Below are positions 43,718-54,642 of a stretch of 64,000 nt of DNA, one piece after another; the first letter of the stretch is position 1, and every line of letters begins with the position of its first letter. Made by a program: the position numbers and the translations under genes. The notes beneath the pieces are model-generated. The model made no database searches, was not told the origin of the DNA, and saw nothing but the letters and a program-made list of their open reading frames with translations. Source of the stretch: Cyclaneusma minus (taxonomy: Eukaryota > Ascomycota > Leotiomycetes > Marthamycetales > Marthamycetaceae); contig JAKZHN010000005.1 of assembly GCA_037179335.1 (NCBI GenBank), positions 1,488,001-1,552,000 on the forward strand, written 5' to 3'.

Positions 43718-46700
43718 ATGAGCGGCTGGGCAAAGCGCGGGAATGCGAATGCATCAAGGTGGCCTAGGTAAGTGCATAGTGCTGTTTTCCACAACTCCTC
43801 TTATCACACCACCGGCACCCTTCTTCTATTCTGAAACTTTCATCATCACCACCATCAAACTGGATTTGCGCAGCATCATGCCAATGCTCCTGCATCTTCT
43901 TCTATCCATCACGGCGAGTGCCCAACGACAATAATCCTCTGCGATTCCAATCCAATCCGATCCAACCCAAGCGCAGTCGAGTAGTCTGAAGCTGGATTTT
44001 CGCAATCCAAGCTCAGCATGGACGACCTCTCTCCCGCCAATAGTCCGCGGTTGGTGCTTTCCATCATTTTCCTTCCTTCTCCTTGCGTCACATCAATCTC
44101 TTGCTAGGATTCTAGCTGCTGCATTGAGCCGCGTCTAACTTTACTTTCAGCACCAACTTCAATTCGCGCCCTTCTTCAGTTTCGGACAAGCAACATCACT
44201 CAGAAGGAATGGAGTCACCTGATGACCAAGTCCGCGGTTTCACAGCTGTCAACAGCGCGCCTCCTGCTGACCGTCGTTTATCGGACAACGTGGCCAACAG
44301 CAACTCCGACCGAGGAGACCTCATCCCGAGACCAACTCGCATTGTAGTTGTTGAATCGGCCCAACGCAAGAAGTTTCCCCCAATCATCAATCAAACTGAC
44401 CAAAAGCCTTCCGACTCATCCTCGTCGGCTTCCGGCAAGATGGAAGTTGACGCCTCTGACGGAGATGGTATGGACGAGGATCTTTCAATTGTCGCTACAC
44501 CTCGGTTATCGCCATCGCCATTATCAATGCACATGGGTGAAGTCAATGACGACGAGGAAGACGACGGAGATGAGGAAGACGAAGATGATGACGATGATAT
44601 GACTGGATCAAACAACACGAAACGACCTCGACATTCCAGCGCATCAGATTCAGCTCCCGCCAAGCGAGCAAAGCGGGAATCTTCTGGCAGGCAAATTGGA
44701 TCTATTCCTCTAGTGCACAAATCCCGATCCACCAAAGCGGGCTATCCCGTTGGAGTCTGGAAGTTCTCGGATGCACCCAATGACGAGGACAAGCATCTCG
44801 TTATGGGGTTTGTGGATGTTGTTGGCAACTTACGCTTTCGAATCCAGGCTCACACACGTGATGGGACGCCCTATGAGGGCAACTACCCCCACGGCACCAG
44901 CGCAAACGTGGTAATTCCCGAGAAGATTATCTTTGACCCGATCCCTGGTTCTCTGGGACGTTACGAGAGGAAGTCATTCATCGAGATTCGCGCGAACCAG
45001 GACTGGAAATCTGAGACGCCAGAGGAACGCGAAAAGAATGACCTGGATGCCAAGGCTGAAGCGATGAGGCTGGCTGCCGAACAGGCAAAGAACATTCCCG
45101 TCAGAGTCCCCTCGACAAAGACGCCTGGAAGCAAGGTACCCAGAGCCCCTAGGGCTGCTGCTGATTCTCCAATGACGCCCGGGGATGAGAAGATCCGGTG
45201 GTCAAAGATGCAAGATCGCGACGTGCTTCTGGGTGTTTGGAGGGGTTCCTGGATTGAAGATGAAGAAGAGAAGCACGCGGCATACGGCGTGCTTAACGTT
45301 GCGGGTACCTTCAGAGTGAAAGCGGTCAAGCAAACAAAGAACGGTGTGTACATCCACGGCAAGCTACCAAATATGGGGTGGATCTATCCCGATGATATCA
45401 TCTACTTGCCGGAGCTTCAAGGTTTTCTCCGAATCGAGCTCAAAGAGTACATTCGCATTTTGCTTGAGCTTAAAGGCAAAGGTGAGGGATCTAAGACTTC
45501 AGAAGCTGTGGTCGCAAAAGCTGTGAAATTGGCAAAGGAAGCCGCCACCGACATTGCTGCACGTCACGGACTGAGCGTGGAAGAGTACAACAACAAATTT
45601 GAAACTTCGGCCGAGAATTCACAGAGACATCGTCTAGCCAAACAACGCTTGTCAGGCTATGCAGACGAATTGACCGATACTAATTCACCTGCATCCGCCC
45701 CCAGCAAGGTCGTGGCTCCACCCGAAAGACGTCAGTCAACTTCACAGCCAGAATCAGACGCCGACGACAACTACGGCCCAAAGAGGGTGTCTGTCGGTCT
45801 CCGCAAGATCAAAAGGCGCAATTATTCCGCTTTTGCCGGTGAGACAGGACTTACCTCTGGCGACGAGAAAATGGACCAACCTTCTTCTTCCAAGCGGGCG
45901 ATAATGGCCGATCTCGATGCTGCTGCCAGACCTGGACGCAAGATCTTCTTGGGTCGCTGGATTGGTAACAACGAGGCCACTGTCTTTGGGAAGCTGAACT
46001 CCATGGGTACTCCTTTCTATGTTTGTTGCAAAGAGCTACCAGATGGCACCCCGAACCCAAACTTTCGCGGTCCGACACCTGCCAATCGATCACGCCAGGT
46101 ACAATTTGATGAGATTGAGTTCGAAGAACAATTCCAGGGCATGAGCACTCTCAAAGTGAAGGATTACATCAAGCAGAACTTCTACAACCCTGAGATAGGC
46201 GTTCAGTCTCACTCACCTAACGGCCAAAGCGAGATCAAGGACGGCGACGACTCGGAAGAGCTTAGGTCACCCCAGCGATCGCCTCTGCCCGAAGCGATGG
46301 AAGTCGACAGCCGGGGCAGCCACGACAACGGTCCCGATCTCTCCAACATTGCCGCTGCTGCTGTAGCGCGAACCACCTCTGTAGCAAATAGCCCCGCTCT
46401 CGTCAACGGCTACAGCGGACTGCCAGATCGCCGCAGCATCCCCCGTGTCCAGCGAGAAAACTTCAGTCACCCCACCCCCATGGCACGCGAACGCGAACCC
46501 CCCCGCTCCATCCCCGTCCCATACGCAGCCGACGAGCCACAAATCCTCGAAGGTGTCCCGGCATCCATTCCCATCGGCCGCACCACCTACACGCGCCGCC
46601 GATACGAGCCATACAAGGGCACGCACGCCGCCGAGGAGAAGATCGTCAACAGCGAAGGCCGTTCATGCGTGCAGTTCCAGTTTCTCCGCGAGGTGCCGTC

Positions 46701-46833
46701 CCAGGACTTCGTGGTTCGCGACGGCACACGCTACATTCGCTGCAGAGACGGCACTTTCGATGAGGACACGCGTAGCTTGTTCGAGATTGGTAACAAGTGG
46801 TACGAACGCTACACGAAGATCAAGGAGCTTTAG
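43718..46833 (+). CDS. nuclear-looking protein with a three-fold repeated domain, family not recognised
   Basis: The certain part is the frame from ATG 44209 (874 residues). A longer model fits better: exons 43718-43767, 44017-44049 and 44151-46833 join in frame (MSGWAKRGNANASRWP, then SMDDLSPANSPR, then TNFNSRPSSVS), 921 residues. Acidic tract EVNDDEEDDGDEEDEDDDDD precedes KRPRHSS...PAKRAKR, a bipartite-like nuclear signal. Three related blocks of about 85 residues follow (genomic 44740-45003, 45210-45470, 45940-46185), each G-x-W near the start, V-x-G-x-L in the middle and a closing (E/K)-x-(Y/F)-I. The C-terminus (RTTYTRRRYEPYKGTH, QDFVVRDGTRYIRCRDG) looks folded. No enzyme motif is seen. 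Function unknown; chromatin association is only a guess. Confidence 0.8.
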
Positions 46834-47633
46834 GTTTCTGGGATGCTAGGAGGCTGCTAAGGACAGGAGCTCGGCGTTGGGAGTCGCGGTTTGCTGCGTT
46901 CTTTTCGACATTGGGGTGACAGGATAGTTCTCCTGCCGCTGCTAAGGATATCTGAAGCAGTCGCGTTTCTCTTCAAAAGGGGGATCTTCACAGATCACAG
47001 CAAGCTCTATGGTGGAATGAGCTTGCTGTTGTATTGGCTATTTCATTTCAAAAGGGGGAACCTAAAGGTTGACTACTTCAACTGGGCACAGCGCTCGGTT
47101 ATCTCGACTCTTCCATTCTTGTGGATATCTTTCGGTTTCTTTGGGCGGAGGACATCATTTGAAGGGTTGCGCAGGATAACCAAGTTCATGCCACCTTCAG
47201 TCATCAGCGTTGTTATCTGCGGAGAACTCTGAAGCAGAGTTTCCGCTGTAGCATAGTAGAAAGCAATAGCGTTGATTCTTCTTCATAAAGGTACACTCAA
47301 TCCGAAGGTCTCAATTAGTTACATGTGAATCGGGTTTGCTAGTTCTTACTGCTAAGAGCTTGCTGACTCCTAATGTGATAAGCTTGCTAGCTCCTAGTGT
47401 GAAGAGCTTGCCACTTACAGGCCTAACGAGAACAAACACCTTTTTATCTCATATTATACAACTAACCAATTAGCTCGTTTCGACATAAGGCTCTTCAAAT
47501 GGTGTAGAGCACGTGAACTCATACAGTACATAATAAACTCAAATGCTCCAAAGGTAAGGTCTGCTCATGTCTTGGATGCGGTCCATACTCCGGAGCTGTA
47601 ATCTATTACCCGTTTAAATCAGTTTCGAAGACC
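46834..47633. other. intergenic, convergent
   Basis: 3' flanks of the triple-repeat gene and ZPR1. A short tandem repeat lies at 47353-47414, and TTTCAAAAGGGGGA-like words occur twice (near 46970 and 47045). Confidence 0.5.
47353..47414. repeat. imperfect ~24-26-bp tandem repeat, 2.5 copies
   Basis: TAAGAGCTTGCTGACTCCTA.. is followed by TAAGCTTGCTAGCTCCTA.. and then AGAGCTTGCC. Low complexity, no evident role. Confidence 0.7.
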
Positions 47634-49226
47634 TCAGCTCTCAGCACTCTTCTCCACCTCCTTCTCATCCTTCTCATCCTTCTTCTCAGCCTTAGCATCT
47701 TCCTCGGCCTTAGCATCTTCCTCATAGCCCTCCGTCTTCATATCCGTCAAGCCCAGTTCCTCCTCCTCCTCTGCAGTCCTCTCATAGTCCTCCTCGGTAA
47801 TCTTGGGGTCCTTCTCAGGCGAACACAAGTTCTGCACATAGCTACTAGCCAGCGGATCCGTCAACACAATCGTGAACTCCCTGTCTCCCTTAATCGCCGC
47901 ATTCAAGCCCTCAAAGAAGCTTGACCACGTATTCTTCGCCTCAGGTGTCAGACTATCACCGCCATTCTCAGGTGTATCGTCCACATCGAAGATCTGTGCG
48001 TGCAAATCATCTCGCACTTGCGTCAGGAGACCTTCAACGGTTGTGAATCGTCCACCGAGCGTTCCCGGGTTCACGGAGAGGCGCAGCTCTGGACATTCCA
48101 AGGAGCAAGATTCGGCTTTGAGGATGTCGCGTGCGAGATCCTCCTGGGTGGATACCTTGAGAGTGATTTTCTTGCCCTTTTCGGGAACTTCGCCACCGGT
48201 CTTGACTTCGTTGGAGCGGTAGCCACAATCTTCGCAGACGGTAGACATGATGACGACCTGCTTGAAGTGCGGGATCTCGACCATCTTCATGTGGGTCGTA
48301 CAAGGTCTCATGCAACCGGGACAGCTTGCGGGGAAGGAGTACACCTGGTCTGGGATGATGTCTTCATCCTCAGGCGTGACAGGTCCAGCAGCTGCACCGT
48401 TCGGGTCCTCGGCACTCAGCGACAAGGCCTCGTTTTGCTCTTTCGTTCGTGGGTATTCGTTTCGCAGCAGCTTTCCAACTCCATCCGTCTGATCTGGTTC
48501 GATCCACGAGTTGCCTGCGGGGTCATCTAGAACCAAGCGGAATGGAAAGGCTTCACCAGCCACCATCTTCTTACCCTTGGTGATGATCTCGTCGATCTTT
48601 GCAAAGACCTCTGGCGCATCGGTCTTCCGTTGCTCCTGTCCGACCTCGAGATCCTCCAGGATCATGGTCAACAGGCCTTCGACATTTGTAAGCTGTCCTC
48701 GGCCGGCAGGGACCTCGAGATCAAGTTCGATGAATTTCACAACGCAGGTGTCGGACTTGACGATCTGGCGCGCAAAATCGGCGGGAGCAGTAAGACGGAG
48801 TTCATAGCGGCTGCCTTTCTGCTGGATCTCGCCGGCGGACTGGATCTCGGAGTTCTTGAAGTGGCAGTGAGGGCAGGAGAAGGACATGAGGATGATCTCC
48901 TTGAAGTAGGGGATCCGGGTCAACAGCAGACGAGTAGTGCCCTATACACCCGGAGGCACTTCGTTAGCAATGTCCATGATTACAAGCTGGAAGATGCAGT
49001 CAAAAGAAGCAATTGGAAGGTTCAGTCGTACATCTTCATGGCAATTCATGCAGAGTGACTCAATCTCGTCGACCACTCTCTGGTCATCGTCTTCTTTGGC
49101 CGCATCGCCGTTGGTGGTGGTGGCAGGATCATTGATGGTGAGGTTCTCTGCCTTCTTCCCAATGCTCTCGAAGAAGTCGTCAAAAGCTTTGCCATCGGGC
49201 TTGGGATCCTCTGATGAGTTCGCCAT
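47634..49226 (-). CDS. ZPR1: zinc-finger protein Zpr1
   Basis: Conserved eukaryotic Zpr1, a chaperone for folding of elongation factor eEF1A. Exons 49032-49226 and 47634-48941 join across a 90-nt intron, restoring SLCMNCHEDGTTRLLLTRIPYF; total 500 residues. Two copies of the Zpr1 module, each with a C4 zinc finger: CMNC..CPHC and CPGC..CEDC. Each module is followed by the beta domain (GSRYELRLTAPADFARQIVKS and GKKITLKVSTQEDLARDILKAE, then NVEGLLT / TVEGLLT). The C-terminal tail is a Lys/Glu/Asp low-complexity run (DAKAEEDAKAEKKDEKDEK). Start ATG 49226 gives MANSSEDPKPDG. Confidence 0.95.
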
Positions 49227-49605
49227 GGTTCAGCTTGTGCGAGACAAGAAAATCGGGGAGGGGCAGGGCGATAAGATAGGATCTGTTGGAGGGGCAAAAT
49301 AATTTTCGTTCTGCAAGGCTGTCGACGTCACTGCGAGGCTGAGTGACAGAAGAAATCGTCCTCGATTCGATGAGTGAAGATGAGAACAAATTCTTGAGTT
49401 CTCTGCTGGGAAGTAGAGCAGTCGCACCTGTCCTCGTCGTGACTCACGCTGCGATTGGAAGCAACAATAGACGTTTCGAAACTCTGCAGTAAGCTAAACT
49501 CACTGCCGGCCGCTTATTCAAACGGCGATGTGCAAGAAGGCGCTGGAAAGCTCGAAGCTTAATTGCTGGAGTAGAAGACCTTTGACCAGAAGCCAAGTGA
49601 AAGCT
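49227..49605. promoter_or_regulatory. ZPR1 upstream region
   Basis: About 380 bp between the ZPR1 start and the end of the Rpr2/Snm1-like gene. No specific element seen. Confidence 0.4.
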
Positions 49606-50217
49606 TCAAGCCTGCTTCATCAGGTCCATCAGGTCCAGGCCAAAGCCTTGCGTCGATCCGCGTGAAGCATTTTCCTTGCTCTTTGCCAACAGTGCTTGCA
49701 AACCGCCCTGCTTCCTGGCTTTGGCCCTTTTCTTGCTGCTGGCATTCGCTGACGCCGGCATCGCACCGGGAGCCTGGCCTTTCGCATCTGGTGCCGGCGT
49801 TGAAACGAGTCCCAATTGCAATGGCCGAGGCCGTGAGTTGCCTCTGCGAGACGACGAGGCAGGTGGTTTGTGGATTTGGAATCGAGTGCTCCGAGAACAG
49901 CTATTGCAGCTGTAAACCGTTGCTCCTGCCACCGGCTTCGATTCTGATGGCTCTGCTACTGCTCTCCCCTTGCCCCTTTTCCTCTTAGGCCGCTGGAACT
50001 CTGTACGAACAGTACAGGTCTGGCCCGGGATAAACAAGTTCCCGCAGGCACTGCATGCTTGTCTCCGATGCGATTCTGGCTGGGCCACGTCGTTCTCCAG
50101 CACGATACTATTGCATTGCGACATCAAATGCGCCGATGTAGCCGGAGCCATCGTTGCCATAAGCCGGGCGGACTCATTGAGAAAGCGAAGCTGCGAAGAC
50201 AGGGTGGCGTTTGCCAT
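49606..50217 (-). CDS. RNase P/MRP zinc-ribbon subunit, Rpr2/Rpp21/Snm1-like
   Basis: Intronless, 203 residues from ATG 50217 (MANATLSSQLRFLNESA); an upstream in-frame ATG at 50298 would add 27 hydrophobic/Ser residues not expected for this family. Helical N-terminus (LRFLNESARLMATMAPATSAHLM), then a zinc ribbon CSACGNLFIPGQTC...YSCNSCSR, as in the Rpr2/Rpp21/Snm1 protein subunits of RNase P and RNase MRP. The rest is basic and Ser/Pro-rich (RPKRKRGKGR), suiting RNA contact. Snm1 (MRP) versus Rpr2 (P) cannot be decided here. Confidence 0.78.
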   Translation of the reverse strand: MANATLSSQLRFLNESARLMATMAPATSAHLMSQCNSIVLENDVAQPESHRRQACSACGNLFIPGQTCTVRTEFQRPKRKRGKGRAVAEPSESKPVAGATVYSCNSCSRSTRFQIHKPPASSSRRGNSRPRPLQLGLVSTPAPDAKGQAPGAMPASANASSKKRAKARKQGGLQALLAKSKENASRGSTQGFGLDLMDLMKQA

Positions 50218-50904
50218 TCTTATGGATGGATTGGTAGAAAGGAAGAGCGAAGGGATGAAGTGTGGTAGAGACTGTTGCTGCAAGGACACTGAAGACACCC
50301 GAGTAGCGTACCTACAAGGTATTGATGACCTGTGGGCAGAGAAAAATCTATGCTCCTGGAGTAATTGTGAGATTAACTGGTAATTTACAGTTTGAAAGTA
50401 GTAACAAACGAACTAGTAGTAGATTTTGTATTTCAACGGAAACTTGAAAACCAAATCTGCTCGTTATTATGCTTGCGTCGCAAAAGCAAAGCCCGCCAAG
50501 ACTTCCCAGTTCTCACCAACAAAGCTAGAGTCCAGTCTGGTACAGACTACAGAGAGCGAGAAAGGAATTCGATAAATTGAAAAACTAACAATTGACTGGA
50601 AACCTGAAGCGGCTTGGTGGAAGGAAATCAATGATAACTTAACAAATACAAAGTAAAACGGCGATTGATTGCAAATTGGGGAACATACATGTACAGCTTT
50701 TCGTGATGATGCGCAACCTGGCGACTTAACCTCGACGCGCTTTCGTCTACTGACCGCGTTTCTACTGCCTCAATAATTCGGAAATTCTTGCGCCTTTCTG
50801 CTCGACCCTTGAGACGTCCCGAAACCCGACTTAACGATGCTCCTCCAAATATAACGCCCATTCACCACTCTTCCATCTCCGCAGACGAAGCTTCATACTC
50901 CAGT
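50218..50904. promoter_or_regulatory. divergent upstream region of the Rpr2/Snm1-like gene and DBR1
   Basis: About 690 bp between two divergent RNA-processing genes. No gene and no specific element seen. Confidence 0.4.
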
Positions 50905-52704
50905 ATGACGCCCTCTCTCCAGGAAACCCAGGGCCTGCGCATTGCAGTCGAGGGCTGTGTAAGTGCTCTACACCTCCTGGACTCTCTCAAACATGCTAAC
51001 CTATGCCTCAGGGCCACGGCACTCTCAACGCGATCTATGCCTCAATCGAGAAAGCCTGCGAAGTACGCGGATGGGAAGGCGTCGACCTTCTCATCATCGG
51101 CGGCGATTTCCAGGTCCGTCCCAATCCCACCCTTCCATGCCCTCACAAACAGAGAAGACTGACCAATTTAGGCAGTCCGCAATGCCTTCGACCTAAGCGT
51201 CATGTCCTGTCCCGTCAAATACCGCGAAATCGGCGATTTCCACGAATACTACAGCGGTACTCGCAAAGCTCCCTACCTCACCATTTTCGTCGGCGGAAAC
51301 CACGAAGCCAGCAGTCACCTATGGGAACTCTTCTATGGCGGCTGGGTCGCGCCCAATATCTACTACATGGGCGCTGCGAATGTCGTCAGATTGGGTCCTG
51401 TAAGGATTGCTGGCATGTCGGGGATTTGGAAGGGCTACAATTACAAGAAAGTCCACCATGAACGACTGCCGTATAATGAGGATGACATCAAGACAATTTA
51501 CCATGTCCGGGAATGGGATATTAGGAAATTGCTGCAGCTGAGGACGCAGGTTGATATTGGTATTAGCCATGACTGGCCCAGAGCGATTGAGAATCATGGC
51601 AATGAGAAGGAGTTATGGAGGATGAAACCGGATTTTGAGCGGGAGTCTAAGGACGGAACACTGGGAAATCCGGCTGCGACTTATGTGATGGATCGATTAC
51701 GGCCTCACTATTGGTTCTCAGCACATATGCATTGCAAGTTCCCGGCTACTAGGAAATACACGAAGGACACCGAGGCAACTACGGAGGTCAAACCCGAACC
51801 GCCTGCTGCTGCAAAAGTGGAAGAGCAGCCACTTAATGAAGAGCCAATCGTGGAGGAGCGCAATGCGGACGAGATCGATCTTGATTTGGACGACGATGAT
51901 GAAATTTCCACCGCGCCAGTCACTTCAGCCAAGGACGAGAGCAAGCCACAGCCCAAGTCCACCTCGACAGTGCCTGAAGAGCTCCGAGCACTACTGCCCG
52001 CTGCGTTCTCAAAACCAGGAGCAGAAGTGACGCCGAACACGGTTCGGTCAGGGACGACTGTGCCCCCAGGCATTACGAACGATACCGTGCGATTCCTGGC
52101 CCTGGATAAGTGCTTACCTGGACGCAAGTTTCTCCAGCTCCTCGAGGTCGTCCCAGAAAAGATCCCAGAACCCGCCCCTAGCCGCCCCTTCCGCCTTCAA
52201 TACGATCCCGAATGGCTCGCCATCACTCGCGTATTCGCTCCCTCGCTCATACTAGGGGATCGCAACGCTAGGACGTCTCCTGATCTCGGCGAGGAACACT
52301 ACCGTCCCCTTATCGAGGCTGAGGAGGCCTGGGTAGATGAACATATTGTTCAGAAAGGCAAGCTCGATATTCCCGAGAACTTTGTACTCACGGCCCCTGT
52401 TCATGTGCCTGGAATGCCGGAAAAGGTTCAGGAAGGACCTGAAGAGTACAATAACCCGCAGATGGGGGCATTTTGCGAGTTGGTGGGTATTGAGAATAAG
52501 TTCTTTGCCACGGACGAGGAGAGGAGGGAGCGAATGGCACGAGCCCCGCCTCCGCCGGAGCCGAGAAGAGATGGTGGATTTCGGGGCGGAAGAGGTGGTG
52601 GGCGAGGCGGTGGAAGAGGCGGCGGTTGGAATGGTAGAGGCGGGCGTGGAGGAGGACGTGGAGGAGGAGGAGGTCGAGGCCGAGGAAGAGGTAGAGGATG
52701 GTAG
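50905..52704 (+). CDS. DBR1: RNA lariat debranching enzyme
   Basis: Metallophosphoesterase that cleaves the 2'-5' bond of intron lariats. Exons 50905-50958, 51012-51113, 51172-52704 (introns 53 and 58 nt) give 562 residues. Metal-binding motifs: VEGCGHG (first loop), LLIIGGDFQAVRN, FVGGNHEAS (GNH), GISHDWP and FSAHMHC. AGMSGIWKGYNYKKVHHERLPY is the Dbr1-specific recognition region. The C-terminal DBR1 domain follows (TRFLALDKCLPGRKFLQ-like, LQYDPEWLAITRVF). A long Arg-Gly tail (GGRGGGRGGG repeats) ends the protein. The first two exons are needed for the first metal ligands. Confidence 0.95.
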
Positions 52705-52814
52705 GAGCAAACGGTGTTTCGAGTCCTGCTACGATACCCCTGAAATTCCATAAAGCATTCCAGAAAGTCTGTTGGCCATGCGTAGCTTCATCGCTTGCCT
52801 AAACTTGTCCCGAA

Positions 52815-54094
52815 CTAATACCAGATACTCCTGGTCCTGTGATGTGGTAATGCCTCTTCGCCTTTTGCTTCCAACTCTTTCGCGGTATCGTACAGAAAGA
52901 AGTCGATGAGTATCGCGCTAGCCTTGGCGTCCGGATGCTGTCTAATGATTTCTCTTCGCAGTAACTCCACACACCAGATACTGCAGCCTGTCACATGTCA
53001 GTACACCTTCTACTGCGATAGAAGCATAAGAGTAAGATACCTCTCAGCTGCGTCTCCCACGAATGGCCGCTCTCAATCAACCTTTTTTGCTTGATTGCAT
53101 TCCCCAGAGTAGGACCATACATCATGCAGCCCAAAGAATTGAGTATCTGAGGAACTCGATAATCGGCAAACATGGTGATCTTGTCGATATCGTCAAACTC
53201 CCCATAATCCTCGCCGTCAAAGCAAGCCCATAGATCAGCAATCAAGATCTGAGCTCGCTTGAGAAAACGCACGTTCTTGCGGTTCTCGAAACGAGTCTCG
53301 TCACGAAAGCAAGGGAAGTCTCGAGCCAGGAGGTTCACAAGTGCAGCAGCAGAATGGTCCGCTGCCTTGATGCAATTCACGAAATTGCAATCGTATTTCT
53401 GCAGCAAAGATGGGAAATCAGAGAGGAAGCATGAAAAGATCTCAAAGTACCAGAAACATACCTTATAGAGAACCTGTCCTGCTTCCCGAAGACAGGCTAC
53501 TCTCTCCTGAAATAAGGGAATTTCTTCCTCGGTCGCAGATCTGAAGACATGCTTAAGGACTTCCTCGGTACATTCATCTTCATTCTGCCAGAAATCAGAG
53601 CTCGTAATAGGAATGTCTGTCACGTGAAGCAAGGTATGAGCTTAACAAAATACTTTTCGTATCAAAAGTCGGAGAGACATCTAACCTTCATCGAGAGCAC
53701 GTTGCAATGCCGCGACCAGGCTATTATAGCCCGTCCATTTCTTCCCTCGATACTCGATAGCAAAGCGCTCTTCAGCATCGAGCTCAGACCAGAAAGAGAA
53801 GTTCAGCAGATCCATGGTGAAGATGAAAGCCACAGTGCTCTCATCTTTGGTCTTGGGATGCAGTTCGTGCTCGGACCAGGTTTTGGTGGAATATTGTTTC
53901 TTTTGCATCTGGTCGTAGATCATGCTGGCGGCGGCTTTGGTGGATCGCCAGTCGAGGGCGACGTCGATGCTGTTGTTTGCCACATATTCGGCCGACTCTA
54001 GGACTTGGGTGTTCTCTTCGGCTGAGATGGGGGGTCCTTGGAGGTGTTGGCGGAGCAGGGCAAGGAGTTCGGGATCGGCTTCGTCGTCTGACAT
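52815..54094 (-). CDS. QNG1: queuosine salvage protein (queuosine 5'-phosphate N-glycosylase)
   Basis: Salvages the queuine base for tRNA modification (DUF2419 family). Four exons: 53686-54094, 53462-53616, 53041-53398, 52815-52987 (introns 69, 63 and 53 nt), 364 residues. Signatures: NFSFWSELDAEERFAIEYRG, KWTGYNSLVAALQRALDE, LVNLLARDFPCFRDE, ILIADLWACF, DIDKITMFADYRVPQIL (catalytic-region Asp) and the terminal HRTRSIWY. Single frames end at introns, so the last exon, with RTRSIWY, is easily missed. One donor (GTTAGA) is unusual. Confidence 0.92.
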
Positions 54095-54642
54095 GTTGGT
54101 CCGGAGCTTTTTGTTGCTTTTGGTATGCGGTGATCAATGCGTAAGTGAAGAAACGGGAGAAGGGAAGGCAGAGGGATGCGGGAGCGTCTGACAGGGGCCA
54201 GTAGTAGTGGTCGTGTTAATGGACGATCACCCTAAAAGGCTCAGGTACAGGAGGTGTGCTTCCCGTCTTTGGTAGCCAGGCAGGCTAGATAACACATATA
54301 AGCTGTCGTATATCTTCAGTAGAATATTAATTCAGATAGCATTAAACCCTTTCCTAGGTACCTGTTAATATTATTATCTAGAAAGACGAAAAGGCAGTGA
54401 GGCTCGAAGTCTCCAATCCTCACAATCGGATTTAACTTTGTCAAAGCTCTCCCGTTCGCGACGACGCGTTGATTGGCTGGATCCCGGCGCGAACATTCGG
54501 ACCAAAGCGCGGCTTCGTCCAGGCACACAGCTTCACCATAATCCACCATATCAGGTGCTCGACACTTCCTTTGCTGCCGACCTCAAGACACCTTCACCTC
54601 CTGCTGCGAACATACCCGACTTGAATCGGGACTACAGCAGCC
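54095..54642. promoter_or_regulatory. divergent upstream region of QNG1 and UBA2
   Basis: About 550 bp. No gene or specific element identified. Confidence 0.4.

Noticed and set aside
52252..52751. Minus-strand Ser- and Pro-rich frames
   Set aside because: Antisense of the DBR1 Gly/Arg tail.
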